A DNA stretch of 64,000 nucleotides, from NCBI GenBank assembly GCA_009760855.2, contig WPIO01000045.1, positions 316,001 through 380,000 on the forward strand. The letters run 5' to 3'. Shown here in pieces: positions 1-11,163 of the stretch. The notes beneath the pieces were generated by a model that saw nothing but the letters and a program-made list of their open reading frames with translations, was not told where the DNA came from and did not search any database. This stretch comes from Cristatella mucedo. Its lineage: Eukaryota; Bryozoa; Phylactolaemata; Cristatellidae. Position 1 is the stretch's first letter, and every line of letters begins with the position of its first letter. A program made the position numbers and the translations under genes.

Positions 1-159
1 AACGTGCACTTTCTTTGATGTAAACAAGTCAACAGCTTGTAGCCTCTAAGCGTTGACGAGGGAGAGCGACAGAAAGAGAGACAGAGAGAGGGAGGAGGGA
101 GAGATACGGAGAAACAGAAAGACAGACAGAGAGGCAGACAGACAGAGACAGAGAGAAAC

Positions 160-170
160 GATAGAGAGAA

Positions 171-228
<58 letters not shown>

Positions 229-245
229 TATATATATATATATAT
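160..245. repeat. (GA)n then (TA)n microsatellite
   Basis: About 60 bases of near-perfect GA dinucleotide repeat lead into a short TATA run. A degenerate GA-rich lead-in begins near 60. The reading frames across it encode only Arg/Glu or Ser/Leu runs and are not genes. Confidence 0.9.
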
Positions 246-589
246 ATAGTTCTCTGCCGCTGCGGGCTGGTGATTCTGACATTTGTAGTGTAGCCTTGCA
301 GCGATATTCATCACCAGCTGCAGTTGTTTCACTGTGGCTTTTTTGTTACCCCACCGAAATGGAATTGCATTAACCTAGCCGAGACAGAACTAGGGGGGGC
401 TAGTAAACATTTCTGCTAACCACCGTGGTAAACGATCCTTAATCTTCGATAGGCATCAGGTGTGATAGCTTGCTGTGTTGGCAGTCTTCTGAATGAAATC
501 CTTAAAAGTGTAGGCAGTTGTCAGAGGCTACACTTAATTTCCGAGCGCATGCTTCCGGTCGCACAACGGCATCACTTCCTAGCAGAGCA

Positions 590-850
590 AATATGATTTC
601 ACTCCAGCCATATGCATGGGTGTCCTGAAAGCAGCTGTTCAGTTGCATCGTTGCTCAGTTCACGGAAATATACCGACGTATAGGATTGAATGTCTGCGAG
701 GCCAGCATCGATTTTATCAGTCGCTGCAGCGCATTCTGATGGCTTAAATGGATACCACAGCTGAGTATCACAGCATACAAGTATAGCCAATCCCATTGGC
801 CAGTATTAGAATTTTTAGAGGCTCGGCCTAAATGCACAGCCGAGTATGAA
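590..850. repeat. Dispersed repeat, copy 1
   Basis: This segment aligns by eye with 9730-9935. Both contain GGATTGAAT, then a GGCAAGC/GCCAGC stretch, TTATCA, GCTGCAGC, GATGGTTTGAATGG or its variant, and GAGTATC in the same order. It belongs to a dispersed repeat family of unknown class. The overlapping short minus-strand frames look incidental. Confidence 0.5.
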
Positions 851-869
851 CGGGGGGGGGTGCAGTTCA

Positions 870-1860
870 TAAACTGAGCTTTCTTTCATGACGACAGCCC
901 GCGCTTGCAGGATCGTAAGCTCTTCGCAAGCCGTTTCCGCCGCTGCAGCTGCTTTTCAAGCTCGACCAGTCAGCGTACCCACGGCGGTCTTCATTGGCCT
1001 CTGAACTACGAGCAGCGCTCGCTTATTCTTGGCAGCCGTCCGCAAGATGGTGGCGACATCCGGAGCAGGGATGGAGATTTGTTCCCGTTGACAGACCACC
1101 AGAAATGCTTCAGAAAGAGCTTTCTCGCGTCAGCAACGTACGTAAAAAAGCCACTCTCATTGACTATTATATTGCCAACATGGACTCAACCTTCTCTCCA
1201 AAAGATAGGGCCACATGATTTCGGCGCCTGGCACTGTGGGCAGAACCTGGGCAGCTTTAAAATTCTGGACCTACCAGCGTTAGCAGGATATGGTGTCACG
1301 GTGCCTTCAAAAATACACTTTAGCTCCCATTGCCGCTTTTACTAAACTGGACTCAGCCTGTGTAAAAGCCTGGTGCTTATCCATATGGAGAGATTGCAGC
1401 TCGTGCCCACGTGTGCACCGGCCGTTTCTTTGATGCAAGCCAGTCTTCAGCTTGCGGCTTCCTTCCTCAACAATTGGAAACTCGCGTCCTCTGCCGCTGC
1501 GGTCCAGTGTTGCTGATGGCCGAGTCAAGCCAAAGGCTCCAGCGTGGAGCGTCGGCTACGGCTCTTTACGATAACTTGTGACAGCTAGAGACCTTGGGCA
1601 GATACCGCGAGGCTTTCAGGAGTGTGTGTTTTCTTACATCTTAACGTGACCTTCTTCCTAAGAATGTAATCGAACAATGTCGAGTGGAGAATATTGAAAA
1701 TTCGGGCATTTTAATTAGATCGTGGAAGTGGCCATTTGAATCAGCATTCGTCATTGAAAGAAGAGCGAGATTCGAGCAATCGAATGTATTTGCAGCTTTA
1801 GTAGTTTTTAGAGGGTCGTCGCAGTTTATGCCGCACTGCCCAGCATGCAGCATTAGGTTT
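870..1860. other. No supportable gene
   Basis: Short overlapping frames of 60-146 codons lie on both strands. None has a recognisable domain, a convincing start or consistent splice sites. A host exon cannot be excluded but is not supported. Confidence 0.4.
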
Positions 1861-1869
1861 GACCTCAGC

Positions 1870-2005
1870 GGTTGAGGCGCTCGCTCCGACCATATTATGG
1901 CCGAGGTCGTGGGCTCAAGCCCCGCGGTATATGTGAAGCTCGTGAATAGAAATTAAGTTCTCTCAGGACGCTTTACAAATGGTTTACAAAAACAAGTAGT
2001 GAAAC
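1870..2005 (+). mobile_element. tRNA-derived SINE, family B
   Basis: A tRNA-like head has a box-A-like GGTTGAGGCGCTCGCTCC and a box-B-like GGGCTCAAGCCCC. It is followed by a body ending in AATTAAGTTCTCTCAGGACGC. The tail strongly resembles the 3' end of the LINE family in this window (AGTTCTCTGAGGGCGC). Related copies are at 39925-40030, 41745-41840, 51835-51980 and 58225-58385. Confidence 0.65.
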
Positions 2006-2299
2006 AATTGAACACCATTGCCCTTTTAATTTTTATTATTGGCTTTCCTTCAACTTCGTGAGTGTTCCATGTTTTGCCATTTAGCGGATTCCAAAATATA
2101 TATGCATATCGCCGTACGACTGCAGTCGAGCTCTACAAGTCAGTTCTCAGCCGCATAAAAACCAGCCGCAGTTTCTTTCCCATGACTGCCTTCGCTCGGT
2201 TCTCCCTGCAAAGCCTAAAATTGAATTAATTTGCATTAGGTTTGAAGGTTTTTTAGATATTATATATTAGAGAAGTGTTAGGTTTGAAGAGGTGCGTCT

Positions 2300-3625
2300 C
2301 AAATAGCTTGAAACAGCATGGTGAGGTCTCGCCTGAACATCGCTGGGCTACACTGTAAAGGTTACTAGCTTATCTTTATCCAAAGCATTAATGAGAACTG
2401 ACAAAAGCCATCCAAAGATCCACTGAAGTAAGCCCTACCTCAGCGCACTGTGCTCGGCCTGCTTCTTTTTAGTTATACTCTTCCTCTTGCCGGTTTGATC
2501 GCCAAGCACAATTTAGACTTTCCCTTCTAAGCAGATGACAGAATTGTGTATCTCTTTTGATCCCACCTAACTCTATTATACGTTAATTTATCTTAACTTC
2601 CTTGCAGAATTTATTGCTGACATCAGCGCATGTATTTTATCAAAATTTCTCAAATATAATGACAATGAAATAAACTGACGAGCTATGGCAAAGCCGAGTC
2701 CAACTCCAACACTGGAATGCTAAATGCACAAAATCGGCTCTATCAGCATACGTTTCGTTGCAAACGCAGACATCTATGTGTCGTGTTCCAGAGTGACCTT
2801 TCACTAGATGAATCCATCTGCTTCAAGTAAGTGCTTACTTTCATATACATAACATTGCTAAAACTCGGGCTTGTTTAATTTGGAATACCACATCTAAGTT
2901 GTTTCATGCATTTGTGACATCCCGTCTCGAAATCTGTAACTCACAGCTTGCTGGTCTACCGGTCTCTGCATTTAGGCTCTTAAGCTCTTGCTGGTGCAAA
3001 ACTTTACAGCTAGACTTGTCTGTTGTGATCGTCGCAGTAGCCACGTTGCACCACTTCTCGCCGACCTGCACTGGCTCTCAGTCAAGCAACGGATCGACTT
3101 CAAGGTTTTGTCGCTCGCTTTTAGGTCACTTCATTCTTTGGCTCCAGCCTATCTCTCAGATCTACTCCCCCACCAGGCCAATCATCGTACCCCCCCCCCG
3201 CTTTTCGGAATCCAACAGTCAACCAATGCCTCGTACAAACCTCAAATCCTTTGGAGACCGTGCAATTAGTTCGTATGCTCCCAAAGCCTGGAACTCACTA
3301 CCGACTTGTGTCACAACATTCTCTGACTTAACCATATTTAGAAAGAACTTACAAACACACCTACTTAGGACAGCATTTAGTGGGTCCCTGTGATTCTTCC
3401 TGTATGTTCGCTGACACTGTGCATGCTGCCACTAACCACACTTGCATGCTGACCCTGTGCACGGCACCCCTAACCATGTTATTCATGTTGTTTGTCAATC
3501 ATGATATTACTCACCATTCAATCGCGTTTCTCTTTGCAGCAAATGTAAAGCGCCTAGAAAGAGATTGAGTTCTCCGAGGGTGCTTTGTAAAGTGCATTAT
3601 TATTAATATTATCAATAATAATCAT
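2300..3625 (+). mobile_element. 5'-truncated CR1/Rex1-like LINE fragment
   Basis: The plus strand encodes a broken reverse-transcriptase region near 2500-2550, with an Ala-Asp-Asp box preceded by a stop. It then encodes the typical C-terminal part of this LINE family in several shifted frames (2893-3393): an LLADLHWL segment, then IPRTNLKSFGDRA and a WNSLPTCV stretch. The 3' UTR holds a conserved terminal stem, TAAAGCGCC followed by AGAAAGAGATTGAGTTCTC, and ends in an ATT-rich tail. Stops and frameshifts show it is dead. The assignment to the CR1/Rex1 group is by general resemblance. Confidence 0.8.
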
Positions 3626-3639
3626 TCAATAGTGCTTTC

Positions 3640-3800
3640 GTCGGCACCTCCAACTACGTCACGCTTGATGACATTGTGCTTACTACCACAAATCCTTTGC
3701 TCAATCCTTTCTTGCAGCCTATGTAAAATGTCTAGAAAATGATTCAGATCTCTGCAGGTGCTATACAAAATGTATTTGTTGACATTATTATTATTATTAT
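3640..3800 (+). mobile_element. Degenerate LINE 3' tail
   Basis: A second, more diverged copy of the LINE 3' end (GCAGCCTATGTAAAATGTCTAGAAAATGATTC in outline) ends in an ATT repeat directly after the previous LINE. Confidence 0.55.
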
Positions 3801-4009
3801 CATCTAATCAATCTTATTCACATTCACAATCATATTCTCTTATTGTCTTTTTTTATATCACTTGTCTCTTTTTTATTTGCACCACGCCCTTTTTCTCTAA
3901 TCTTGTGTCTTCACATAAGATGTGCATCTCTATATAATTATTTATTTATATAAATTTAAATTTACATATCTCTCTGTCCTACTGTTTCTGTATTTCTCCC
4001 TCTTCCCCC

Positions 4010-4033
4010 TCTCTCCCCTCTGTCTCTCTCTCC

Positions 4034-4088
<55 letters not shown>

Positions 4089-4090
4089 AT
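4010..4090. repeat. (CT)n microsatellite
   Basis: A CT dinucleotide run of about 75 bases with a CCTCT-rich lead-in. Confidence 0.9.
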
Positions 4091-4391
4091 CACTCTCTCT
4101 AGCGAGATTTTCCCAGGGAATATTACCTGCAAATAAAAACTAGAGCCTAAGAGTTTGACTAAACAGAACGTGCGTAAAAGACAATCTGCCTGGCTAGGTC
4201 AATTGCCACAAACCTTCAATTGATTTCAGAATGTCCAGTGCCTCTTCATTCTCTTGCGGGCTCGAAGCTACAGCTTCCTAAAATTTGTAGCGAATACATC
4301 ACGAGTTTGCTTTTCATCGAATATAAGTAACTTACTTATTTACTGGTTAGGCCAGGTTATAAATTTAATGTATATGCATGCACTTATTCAC

Positions 4392-4451
4392 CTGCATACA
4401 TCCTGGCAATGCCAGAAAGCATAATAGCGTGAACATCAGCACCAGTCTCAT
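4392..4451 (-). CDS. Candidate first exon encoding a signal peptide
   Basis: On the minus strand an ATG opens 20 codons for a short basic start, a hydrophobic core (LVLMFTLLCFLALPG) and a Cys. It ends in CAG followed directly by GTGAAT, an acceptable splice donor. This is the form of a secreted-protein first exon. I cannot identify the following exon, so the product is unknown. A chance hydrophobic frame is the alternative. Confidence 0.3.
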
Positions 4452-5298
4452 GATGACTTTCGTTTCAAAGGTAATCGCACCTACAAGTTAAAAAAATTAA
4501 AATCAAAAAAGATTCACCATATAAGACTTAAGTGGTACCTTAGATGTACGTTTTAGGGTCTTTTCCACAATCAGAGACTTATCTTTCCTAGAGAAATGGA
4601 TGATTTTTTAATTAAGACTAGCTGCATCACGACCACCAACCTCCTAGAAGGAAGCACCATATAGCTGCCTGAGTGTAGCTGTCTCTAATGGAAATGGTCA
4701 AAGCTATTCACTTTAGTTTGCTAGTTCTTCTTTATATTAGAGTGAAAAGAAAGCGTCAGCTGCTAGTGCCATAGGCAACAGCCAAGATTTTCACATTTTG
4801 GACCATCAGCTCCACACTCAAGTCTGCCTACTGATGCATCATCGCGTGAGTGTTTTTTGTATGAAATTGGCAAATAAAACAATATTCACTTGAATTGATA
4901 AACATAAACTATTCATGGGACTTGTTGGACTTCCTGTAGCCTGGCTTCGAGGCCTCTGCTCCGGAAAAAGTTTAGATTGGTAGGCAAAGAAGATTTACCG
5001 AGTGTCTCAAACTCCTGTAATTTCGGTCATGATTGCGGAGCCTCTACTTTGCTAGCAACCAGCCTTACCTTAGATTCGTCCGGTTTCGTCAAACACTGCA
5101 CGTTCATCCAGCGCAGCTAACATATACAGAACTAGTTCCGCATTATATGACAACTTCGAACAGCTCATTTGCTTGAAACTTTGTTTGCGCAATAGAGTGT
5201 CCGTCTCATCCAAGTTGGTATATTAGTCAATGCAATTTTCTTCGTCGAACGTCACCCGCATTTCAGGCAAGTGGGATAATTTTTTTCAAGGAAAATGC

Positions 5299-5508
5299 TT
5301 AATCATTCACTGAGCTAGCCGCATTCAGATCGAGTGACGTGGCTTCTTCATGTGACTGCCAAAACTCAATGTGGTCTGATTTTCTAAGCAAACCCTTCAC
5401 GACAACTCTTAATCTAGGAAAATTCAACCGCGGAGCGTGTACTACTCGGTAAATACAGAGCGCCGCACGAAAGCATAATAAAAAAATTACAAAAACAGTG
5501 GTTCTCAT
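5299..5508 (-). CDS. Candidate small secreted protein or first exon
   Basis: A 69-codon minus-strand frame starts with a signal-peptide-like segment (MRTTVFVIFLLCFRAALC) and continues into a basic, then acidic, tail without Cys pairs. Its start resembles the signal segment about 1 kb away on the same strand (shared LLCF-x-A pattern), suggesting two related genes or exons. I recognise no family. Only the leader is suggestive. Confidence 0.25.
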   Translation of the reverse strand: MRTTVFVIFLLCFRAALCIYRVVHAPRLNFPRLRVVVKGLLRKSDHIEFWQSHEEATSLDLNAASSVND

Positions 5509-5764
5509 TTTGTGTGATAACTAATGATGACTAATTTTCTTTCTAGATACTTTACGTTTGCTGATAGGGAAGCATATTAGTTAAGTAATTATACGATGTA
5601 TTGTGTCGGAAAAAAATAAAAACAAATTGTGGCAATGCATTCCTGACTGAGCTAGTGTGTGATCCCTAGTTAATGGCATATACCAATGGGAGTCTCTTAA
5701 CTGAAGGCATAATTTCAGAACGACTTGTGGTCTGCTCGAGGCACAGATAACCAGATTAAAACGT

Positions 5765-5783
5765 TAGAGACAGAGACACAGAG

Positions 5784-5841
<58 letters not shown>

Positions 5842-5865
5842 GGAGAGAGAGGGGGAGAGAGCGGG
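5765..5865. repeat. (GA)n microsatellite
   Basis: CAGAGA units grade into about 50 bases of pure GA, then GGGAGA-rich sequence. Confidence 0.9.
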
Positions 5866-6234
5866 TAGTCGGATTCAAATTCCGAGATGGAAGTATTTCT
5901 GATAGGGAGGCCTGAGCAAGAAGCGAGCGAGCGAAAAGTGGATGGGGGACTTGTGAAGACGAGACGCTTGTTAAAGGGGGCCGGATTATTTATGCATGAA
6001 GGATGGTAACGTTGCAGCCGTTGAAGGTTTTAGGACAGTCATGAGTTACAAAAGTTTTCATCAACTTCGAGCCACTTATTATAAAATCAGAAAGATTTGC
6101 AAGTAGTGACTTAAGTCCAAAGATTTAGGCTGGATATAATGAATACATGGAAAACCTTGGCTGGCGGCCTGAATTTGTGGTGGCATGAAGCTGAAAGTGA
6201 ACAGACTTGACTGCGGAGCTGAGAAAGTCTGCCA

Positions 6235-6430
6235 ATTAAAATATCACTGCATGATAGGCCGCGACGAGGCATTAGGTAAGGCTATTGCATTCCACAGCCT
6301 TAGTTCCGAGGTCGCGGTTTCTAATCCCGCGGTGGGCGCTTCTTTATCCCCGCTACAAGCGGTGGCGATAGATGTAAAGGCTTTTCTGTCGCTATAGAAA
6401 AGAGCATGGTAAATCATCAATTCTTTTTTA
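6235..6430 (+). mobile_element. tRNA-derived SINE, family A
   Basis: The head contains GGTAAGGCTATTGC, then a box-B-like GGTTTCTAATCCCGCGG, then a body with TTTATCCCCGCTACAAGCGG and a TCTGTCGCTATA end. The same order of blocks recurs at 36455-36615 (minus), 43408-43590, 45300-45450 (minus), 51668-51830 (minus), 52340-52500 and 55625-55790. It is a diverged copy, not a functional tRNA gene. Confidence 0.7.
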
Positions 6431-7039
6431 TATTTTTAGTCCCTTTATAAAACTACACTCAGATCTTCAGACACTTAAAGATAACTGCAGGCCAAAGTTC
6501 ATTCTATCATAATCGAAGTTTAGAAACTTTGTTGTCACACAACTAATTCACGTTCTATTAAAAATCAAGCATATTCATACATTTCATTTTCCACCGCTTG
6601 GGAATGCATGTGTTTCAATATAAATGCAGTATTAATTAATAGAAAAATTAAAGTACTTAATCAATAGATAAAATCTTGCAGCAGAGCCTCTCCGTAACTT
6701 GTCTCGGCTAGCGTGCTCCACTTGTTAAAACTTTCAATAGATTTCTAAAGAAGAAGTAGCCATTTGTGGAGCTATCCATCTTCAGACTTCAGTAAAAAAA
6801 ATAATTTATACGATAGTAACGAACAACAAGTGAAACTCTTCACTGCTAATCGTCCTGTATTTTGGACTCGGCTAGACTAACCAATTCTCGGCTTTCATTT
6901 CAGCGCAGACGACTCACAACTCTAACTATCCTTCAACTTGTCTAAGCTTTACCCACACCAAACTGAATTATTTTACTTCCGACATTTATGTGAGTTTTAA
7001 TGGCTTCCAGACTACTTACGCTTAGCGATGGTAAGATCA

Positions 7040-7560
7040 ATTAAAAAAATATGGGAAAACCTAGTGTTGTCCGAAGTTTGGAAAACCAGACCCTTAAGAT
7101 CCATTTAGCCGATTTAACTATCTTGACGTTGGCCTATGATCTAAGCGAACTCTTCCAAAACGGCTAATCCTTTTAATTGGATAGGCACACTCCCTCCACT
7201 CTCGAGTTGGTCTGCTTCCAACGCAGGACCGTAACCATAATCAGGCCCTGCTTAGATATGAGTGCGGCTGCCAAACTAGTTCACGCATTTGTGACATCGC
7301 GCATAGATTATGGCTCTTCATTCGGGAATCCCGCAACCTTAGTCGTCGTTAGCTGGCACAAGACTCGGCGGCTCGGCTGGCTTGTCGTCGTCAACAGCAG
7401 CAGCAGCAGCATCGCGGCACTCCCGTCTGCACTCGACGGCCCAACTATCAAGAATCGAATCGATTTAAATATCCAGACAGCTAGGACTACAGGTAGGGCG
7501 CGTCACTCGTTTGCACCAGCCGCGGCCACACCGCCGACCAATCCTCGGCTCCTCTAGTGG
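7040..7560 (+). mobile_element. Diverged LINE fragment (reverse transcriptase C-terminus)
   Basis: The frame at 7177-7557 contains KLVHAFVTSRIDYGS, the stretch that follows the RT domain in CR1/Jockey-like LINEs, and later a degraded counterpart of the LHWLPVKxRIDFK motif (KNRIDLNIQ). It is a different, more diverged family than the copies with the common 3' tail. Frames are broken on both sides. Confidence 0.6.
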
Positions 7561-9725
7561 GCTTTCGCACCACCGGCTCTCAGGTATCTATTCGTCTATC
7601 CGTCTGTGACGGGCTGAGCTGAAATATTTTTGCGCGGTCGATTGTTCAGCTCGCTTGCATCAAATGTCTGCAACTCACTTCTGCTGCGGTCACTCACTGC
7701 ATTGTGACCTTGCACTTTGTATGTCTCAGCTAACTACAAACGCCTCGGTTCAGGTCAGCATTCTCTTTGCCACAGAGAACATGTCGTTGTTTTGCTTTGC
7801 GTCCTTTACGTGCGTACCTGTGCATGGTTTAGTGCCTATTACTAGCCAGAGGTCTTACAAAGATGTTGGCCATAAGCGCCGTTATGCTTGCAGTTGCACG
7901 CTGGCCTAAGGACGATATATTTTGTTTTTGCATGCTTCGCACCAAGCACTTAGCACTTAGCACCATGTCACTGGTCCTCGGATCACTGATTCTCGTGCAA
8001 TGAGCTGCAAAGGACCTGGATTGTGATTAAGTTCTCGTACGGTGCGACACATAAGACCGACTGGAGTTTTTATAACGATGGAATCGGTTAGCGGTTTCGC
8101 TGGTTGTGAGTATTCGTATGAAATCTATCACGATCTACCTGGTAAGCAGTGCAACCACGATCATTATTTATTTTCTGCCATCTTCATTAGAACATAGCGT
8201 GTTGGATGTACTCGTGTATATGCATATAGCCGTACGTTATGGTGAAGTCACGAGTAGCTATCTCAGATGTATGGACACGTATATCTTGCTGTTGTGCCCT
8301 GCGCACTCTCTACTTCATACTTGCTGGAATCTGAGCAGCTACGACGAACGCGAAAGTTTCGAGGTACTGATTGCACACTATCTTGTATACTAATGGGAGG
8401 TTTACTTAGTTACTTGCTGCATTTTGTGTTAGACAAAAGGCTCAAGGTCGATAATATATTAGTGACTTCTCTAGCCATCTGAATGTTTTGTAAGGTGCTT
8501 TTCAAATGAGAAGCTTGCTGGAAAATGGGTCTAAAATGGTTGCCCACCTCTACAAGAAAGGAAAGCATTCAAAAATTTGAATCCTAATCCTGTCTAACCC
8601 GGATGTAAAGTGGAAGTAAGAACTCTGTAAACTACAACTTTGCATGTATTTGACTTGTGTCCTTGCTTATTGAAACTTGGTACATCAAGGTACATTTTTG
8701 CAGCTCTTTATGGTACATTTTTTCGCCTTTTAAACAGCCTTATCTACAGTGTAGCGTCGTACCATGTAAATTCCATAACTCTGTCAATGCTGCGTGGATC
8801 AACGTGCAATTTTTAACGTGAGTTCAGCTCTGCTTGTATACCAGTGCAGCAGTTCATTTCTGACTTTTGGTGTAATTTATTTGCCATGCTGTAGCTAATA
8901 AACAACCGGTTAGCAATCTTTATTGAAATACCAATATTGTTATCAAAATGAACATCTATTCCCTACAAATGGAGACTACTACTCCCTGGTGGAAATCTTG
9001 TCTTTATTAAAAAACAGATCCGATGATATTCGGTATCGTACTTAGTGCACGATACCTCAGTGTGTTCTCGAATAATTCGGCATCATAACTTCGCATAGGC
9101 ACGTTGCTTATTGGACTTTGGAACTCAGTTTAAACCACTCGCCCGCTATTCCAAAAAAGGTTACTCCGAACAGCAGAGAGATGGTGAGAGAGGCAGAAAA
9201 GAGAGAGAGAGAGAGAGAGACAGTGAAGGAAAAGTCACAGCAAATAAAATCATGAGAGAAATCGTCAGAGAAAGAAGTGGGTTTTCATCGTGCAGGTTTT
9301 TGCTTGGCCTGGAAATTCCACAGTCCTACCTTGATGGATGGTTAACGGCCATGAACCTTGATTAGTCAGAACTTTGTGGCGATGTGCGCGACACACAGCT
9401 TGTAGGTATGAGGAGCATCATTCTGCATCTATTCAGTTACTTTATTTGCATTGCCCCAGTATTAGCGTTGGCTCGGGCATATAGCTTCGCACGAAGTTGT
9501 CCCCGTGGCGCAGCCTCTGGTATTTTAGGTGATGTTATCATGGTTTTCTCGGGGGGAAAAGCGGCAAGTAAACAATTTTCAGAGGATTCTGTGTCCTCTT
9601 GAGTGTCCTATTTAGGAACCCTCTGCGGTACTTTTTAGTTTCCATGCTGTTATTAGTACATGCAAGCGAATTATAAATTGACGACAAATAAATCTATCGT
9701 TACACTAGTGCTAGCTTGTATCCTG
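7561..9725. other. No supportable gene; small GA repeat
   Basis: Only short frames without recognisable domains are present. A short GA repeat lies at about 9190-9225. I see no RNA gene or element boundary. Confidence 0.4.
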
Positions 9726-9729
9726 CATC

Positions 9730-9935
9730 TCCGACGGTAACTCCGCTTAGGGTGTCCTATGAGCAGCAGTTCGGTTTTTTCATCATTTAGTTTCAAAAAG
9801 TTTTCTAACAACCAGGATTGAATTTCGGCAAGGCAAGCATTCAGCTTATCATTTGCTGCAGCAGATTATGATGGTTTGAATGGCAAATACAGGTGAGTAT
9901 CGTCATTAGCCTAAAGATCGTATACGAGTGTAACG
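9730..9935. repeat. Dispersed repeat, copy 2
   Basis: This is a partner of the repeat at 590-850, with the same order of short blocks (GGATTGAAT, GCTGCAGC, GAGTATCG). It ends about 150 bases before the integrated virus. Confidence 0.5.
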
Positions 9936-10079
9936 CCGAAGGCTCGGCGGGGTAGGCTTGACTTGCCGCTTACCTAGCGGCGTAGCCTATCGCCTAATGC
10001 CGTTCAGTGCGCGCCTACGCGCAATAAGCTGGCCGCCACGAAACGAGCGTTTCTGGCGCTGACCTGCTTACCGTTACTA

Positions 10080-10085
10080 AAGGGG
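10080..10085. other. Target-site duplication, left copy (AAGGGG)
   Basis: AAGGGG immediately precedes the left inverted repeat, and the identical hexamer immediately follows the right inverted repeat at 30083-30088. A 6-bp duplication is the length known for Polinton/Maverick integration. Confidence 0.8.
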
Positions 10086-10208
10086 TGTTGCAAGAAAATT
10101 CCCCTTTTAGGACAATTCCCCTTTCAGGACACTCATGTTCACTGCGTTCACATTCGGTGTCCTGAAAGGGGAGTTGTCCTAAAAGTGAAATTTTCCTCCA
10201 ACACTAAA
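10086..10208 (+). repeat. Left terminal inverted repeat, 123 bp, with internal palindrome
   Basis: This matches the reverse complement of 29960-30082 along its full 123 bases with few differences. It starts near TGTTGCAAGAAAATTCCCC. Inside it, 10104-10132 and 10157-10185 are inverted copies of one another (core TTTTAGGACAATTCCCCTTT) around a 24-base loop, so a single strand could fold into a hairpin. Similarity stops sharply after CCAACACTAAA. Confidence 0.92.
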
Positions 10209-10316
10209 TTCAAATCACCATCAATTAGCATAAATATTGTTACCTTATATAGCAAATGTCTTCACGAATAAGCCAAAGAAATTCTTTCCCTTTTGAATCT
10301 AGAAGGTTAGTAACTC

Positions 10317-11153
10317 CTATCTAACAAAACTTTTCTTAACATAATTTATAAAATATCTAGCAGGTTGTTGTTTTAATATCATTATTCTAACGATAGTGTG
10401 TTTTTTTAGACTCCATACTGGGTCTGTAGCTCTTCTTCTTTTTTCATCTCCTCCCTCGCCCGGTTCTAATAAATACCTAACTGATGTGTTAAGTTCTAAT
10501 AGCTTTTCCCCATGATATTTTGGTTTCTTTAATTTTACCTTTTCTTTTTTTATCGCCTTTGCAGGTTCTTCACCAATCATTCTTGTAACACTGTTATTTA
10601 GATATTCAATAATCTTTGGTAGATTATCAATCCACTCTCTGTTTCTATTATAGTCTCCTTTATTAATACTTTCTAATTCTTTTTCATACTGAGCAATAAA
10701 TGCTCTCTCAGCAACTGTTCTATTTATTCTTTCAACTAATGCAACATTCTTTTTAGTAGTGCCTTCTATGATACGTGTTTCATGTTTTTTTATTTCTTTA
10801 GCAAACTCTCCTTTAAACTCTGATCCTGGATCTACAGTTATTTTCTTTGGCCACTTCAAAGGACCATTACTGTAGATATCTATTATTGCCTTTGTAACTT
10901 CTTTAGAAGTCTTTGTTTTAAGAGGTCTTGATTCTTTATATCTACTTGCAGCATCAATAACACTCAAAGCATATTTGTATCCAGAATCATTAGGCATATA
11001 CAAAATGTCTGCTTGGTGATTTTCATTAGTCTCAACAATATTAAAGAAACCCTGTGGAATTGTTTTAGGTCTTGGCTTGAATACTTGGCTTATATCTGAG
11101 TTAGGGTTAAATTTACCTTCTTTTTTTCTTTCATTTATAGTTAAGAACGACAT
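10317..11153 (-). CDS. Retroviral-type (rve) DDE integrase
   Basis: This enzyme joins the element's ends to host DNA, producing the 6-bp duplication. The catalytic core is visible. The first Asp is in HQADILYM, the second in VDPGSEF and the Glu in VERINRT, about 32 residues after the second Asp. YALSVIDAASRY is the usual strand after the first Asp. The C-terminal ~60 residues (VRYLLEPGEG, then DPVWS) look like the small barrel or chromo-like domain that ends these integrases. The frame is open from 11195, but I prefer the Met at 11153, because the first 14 residues would overlap a divergent gene starting at 11164. The usual N-terminal HHCC zinc domain is not evident. The gene is intact and sits next to the left end, as is common in Polintons. 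Confidence 0.9.
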   Translation of the reverse strand: MSFLTINERKKEGKFNPNSDISQVFKPRPKTIPQGFFNIVETNENHQADILYMPNDSGYKYALSVIDAASRYKESRPLKTKTSKEVTKAIIDIYSNGPLKWPKKITVDPGSEFKGEFAKEIKKHETRIIEGTTKKNVALVERINRTVAERAFIAQYEKELESINKGDYNRNREWIDNLPKIIEYLNNSVTRMIGEEPAKAIKKEKVKLKKPKYHGEKLLELNTSVRYLLEPGEGGDEKRRRATDPVWSLKKHTIVRIMILKQQPARYFINYVKKSFVR

Positions 11154-11163
11154 TCTATAGAGA

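Larger units (their letters stand above)
4100..5760. other. Otherwise no supportable gene
   Basis: Apart from the two minus-strand leader-like segments, this is unique-looking AT-rich sequence with no long frame, repeat or RNA gene that I can support. Confidence 0.4.

Noticed and set aside
2899-3393. Host protein gene from the 164-codon frame
   Set aside because: The frame is one of several shifted frames of a LINE C-terminus repeated more than five times in the window.
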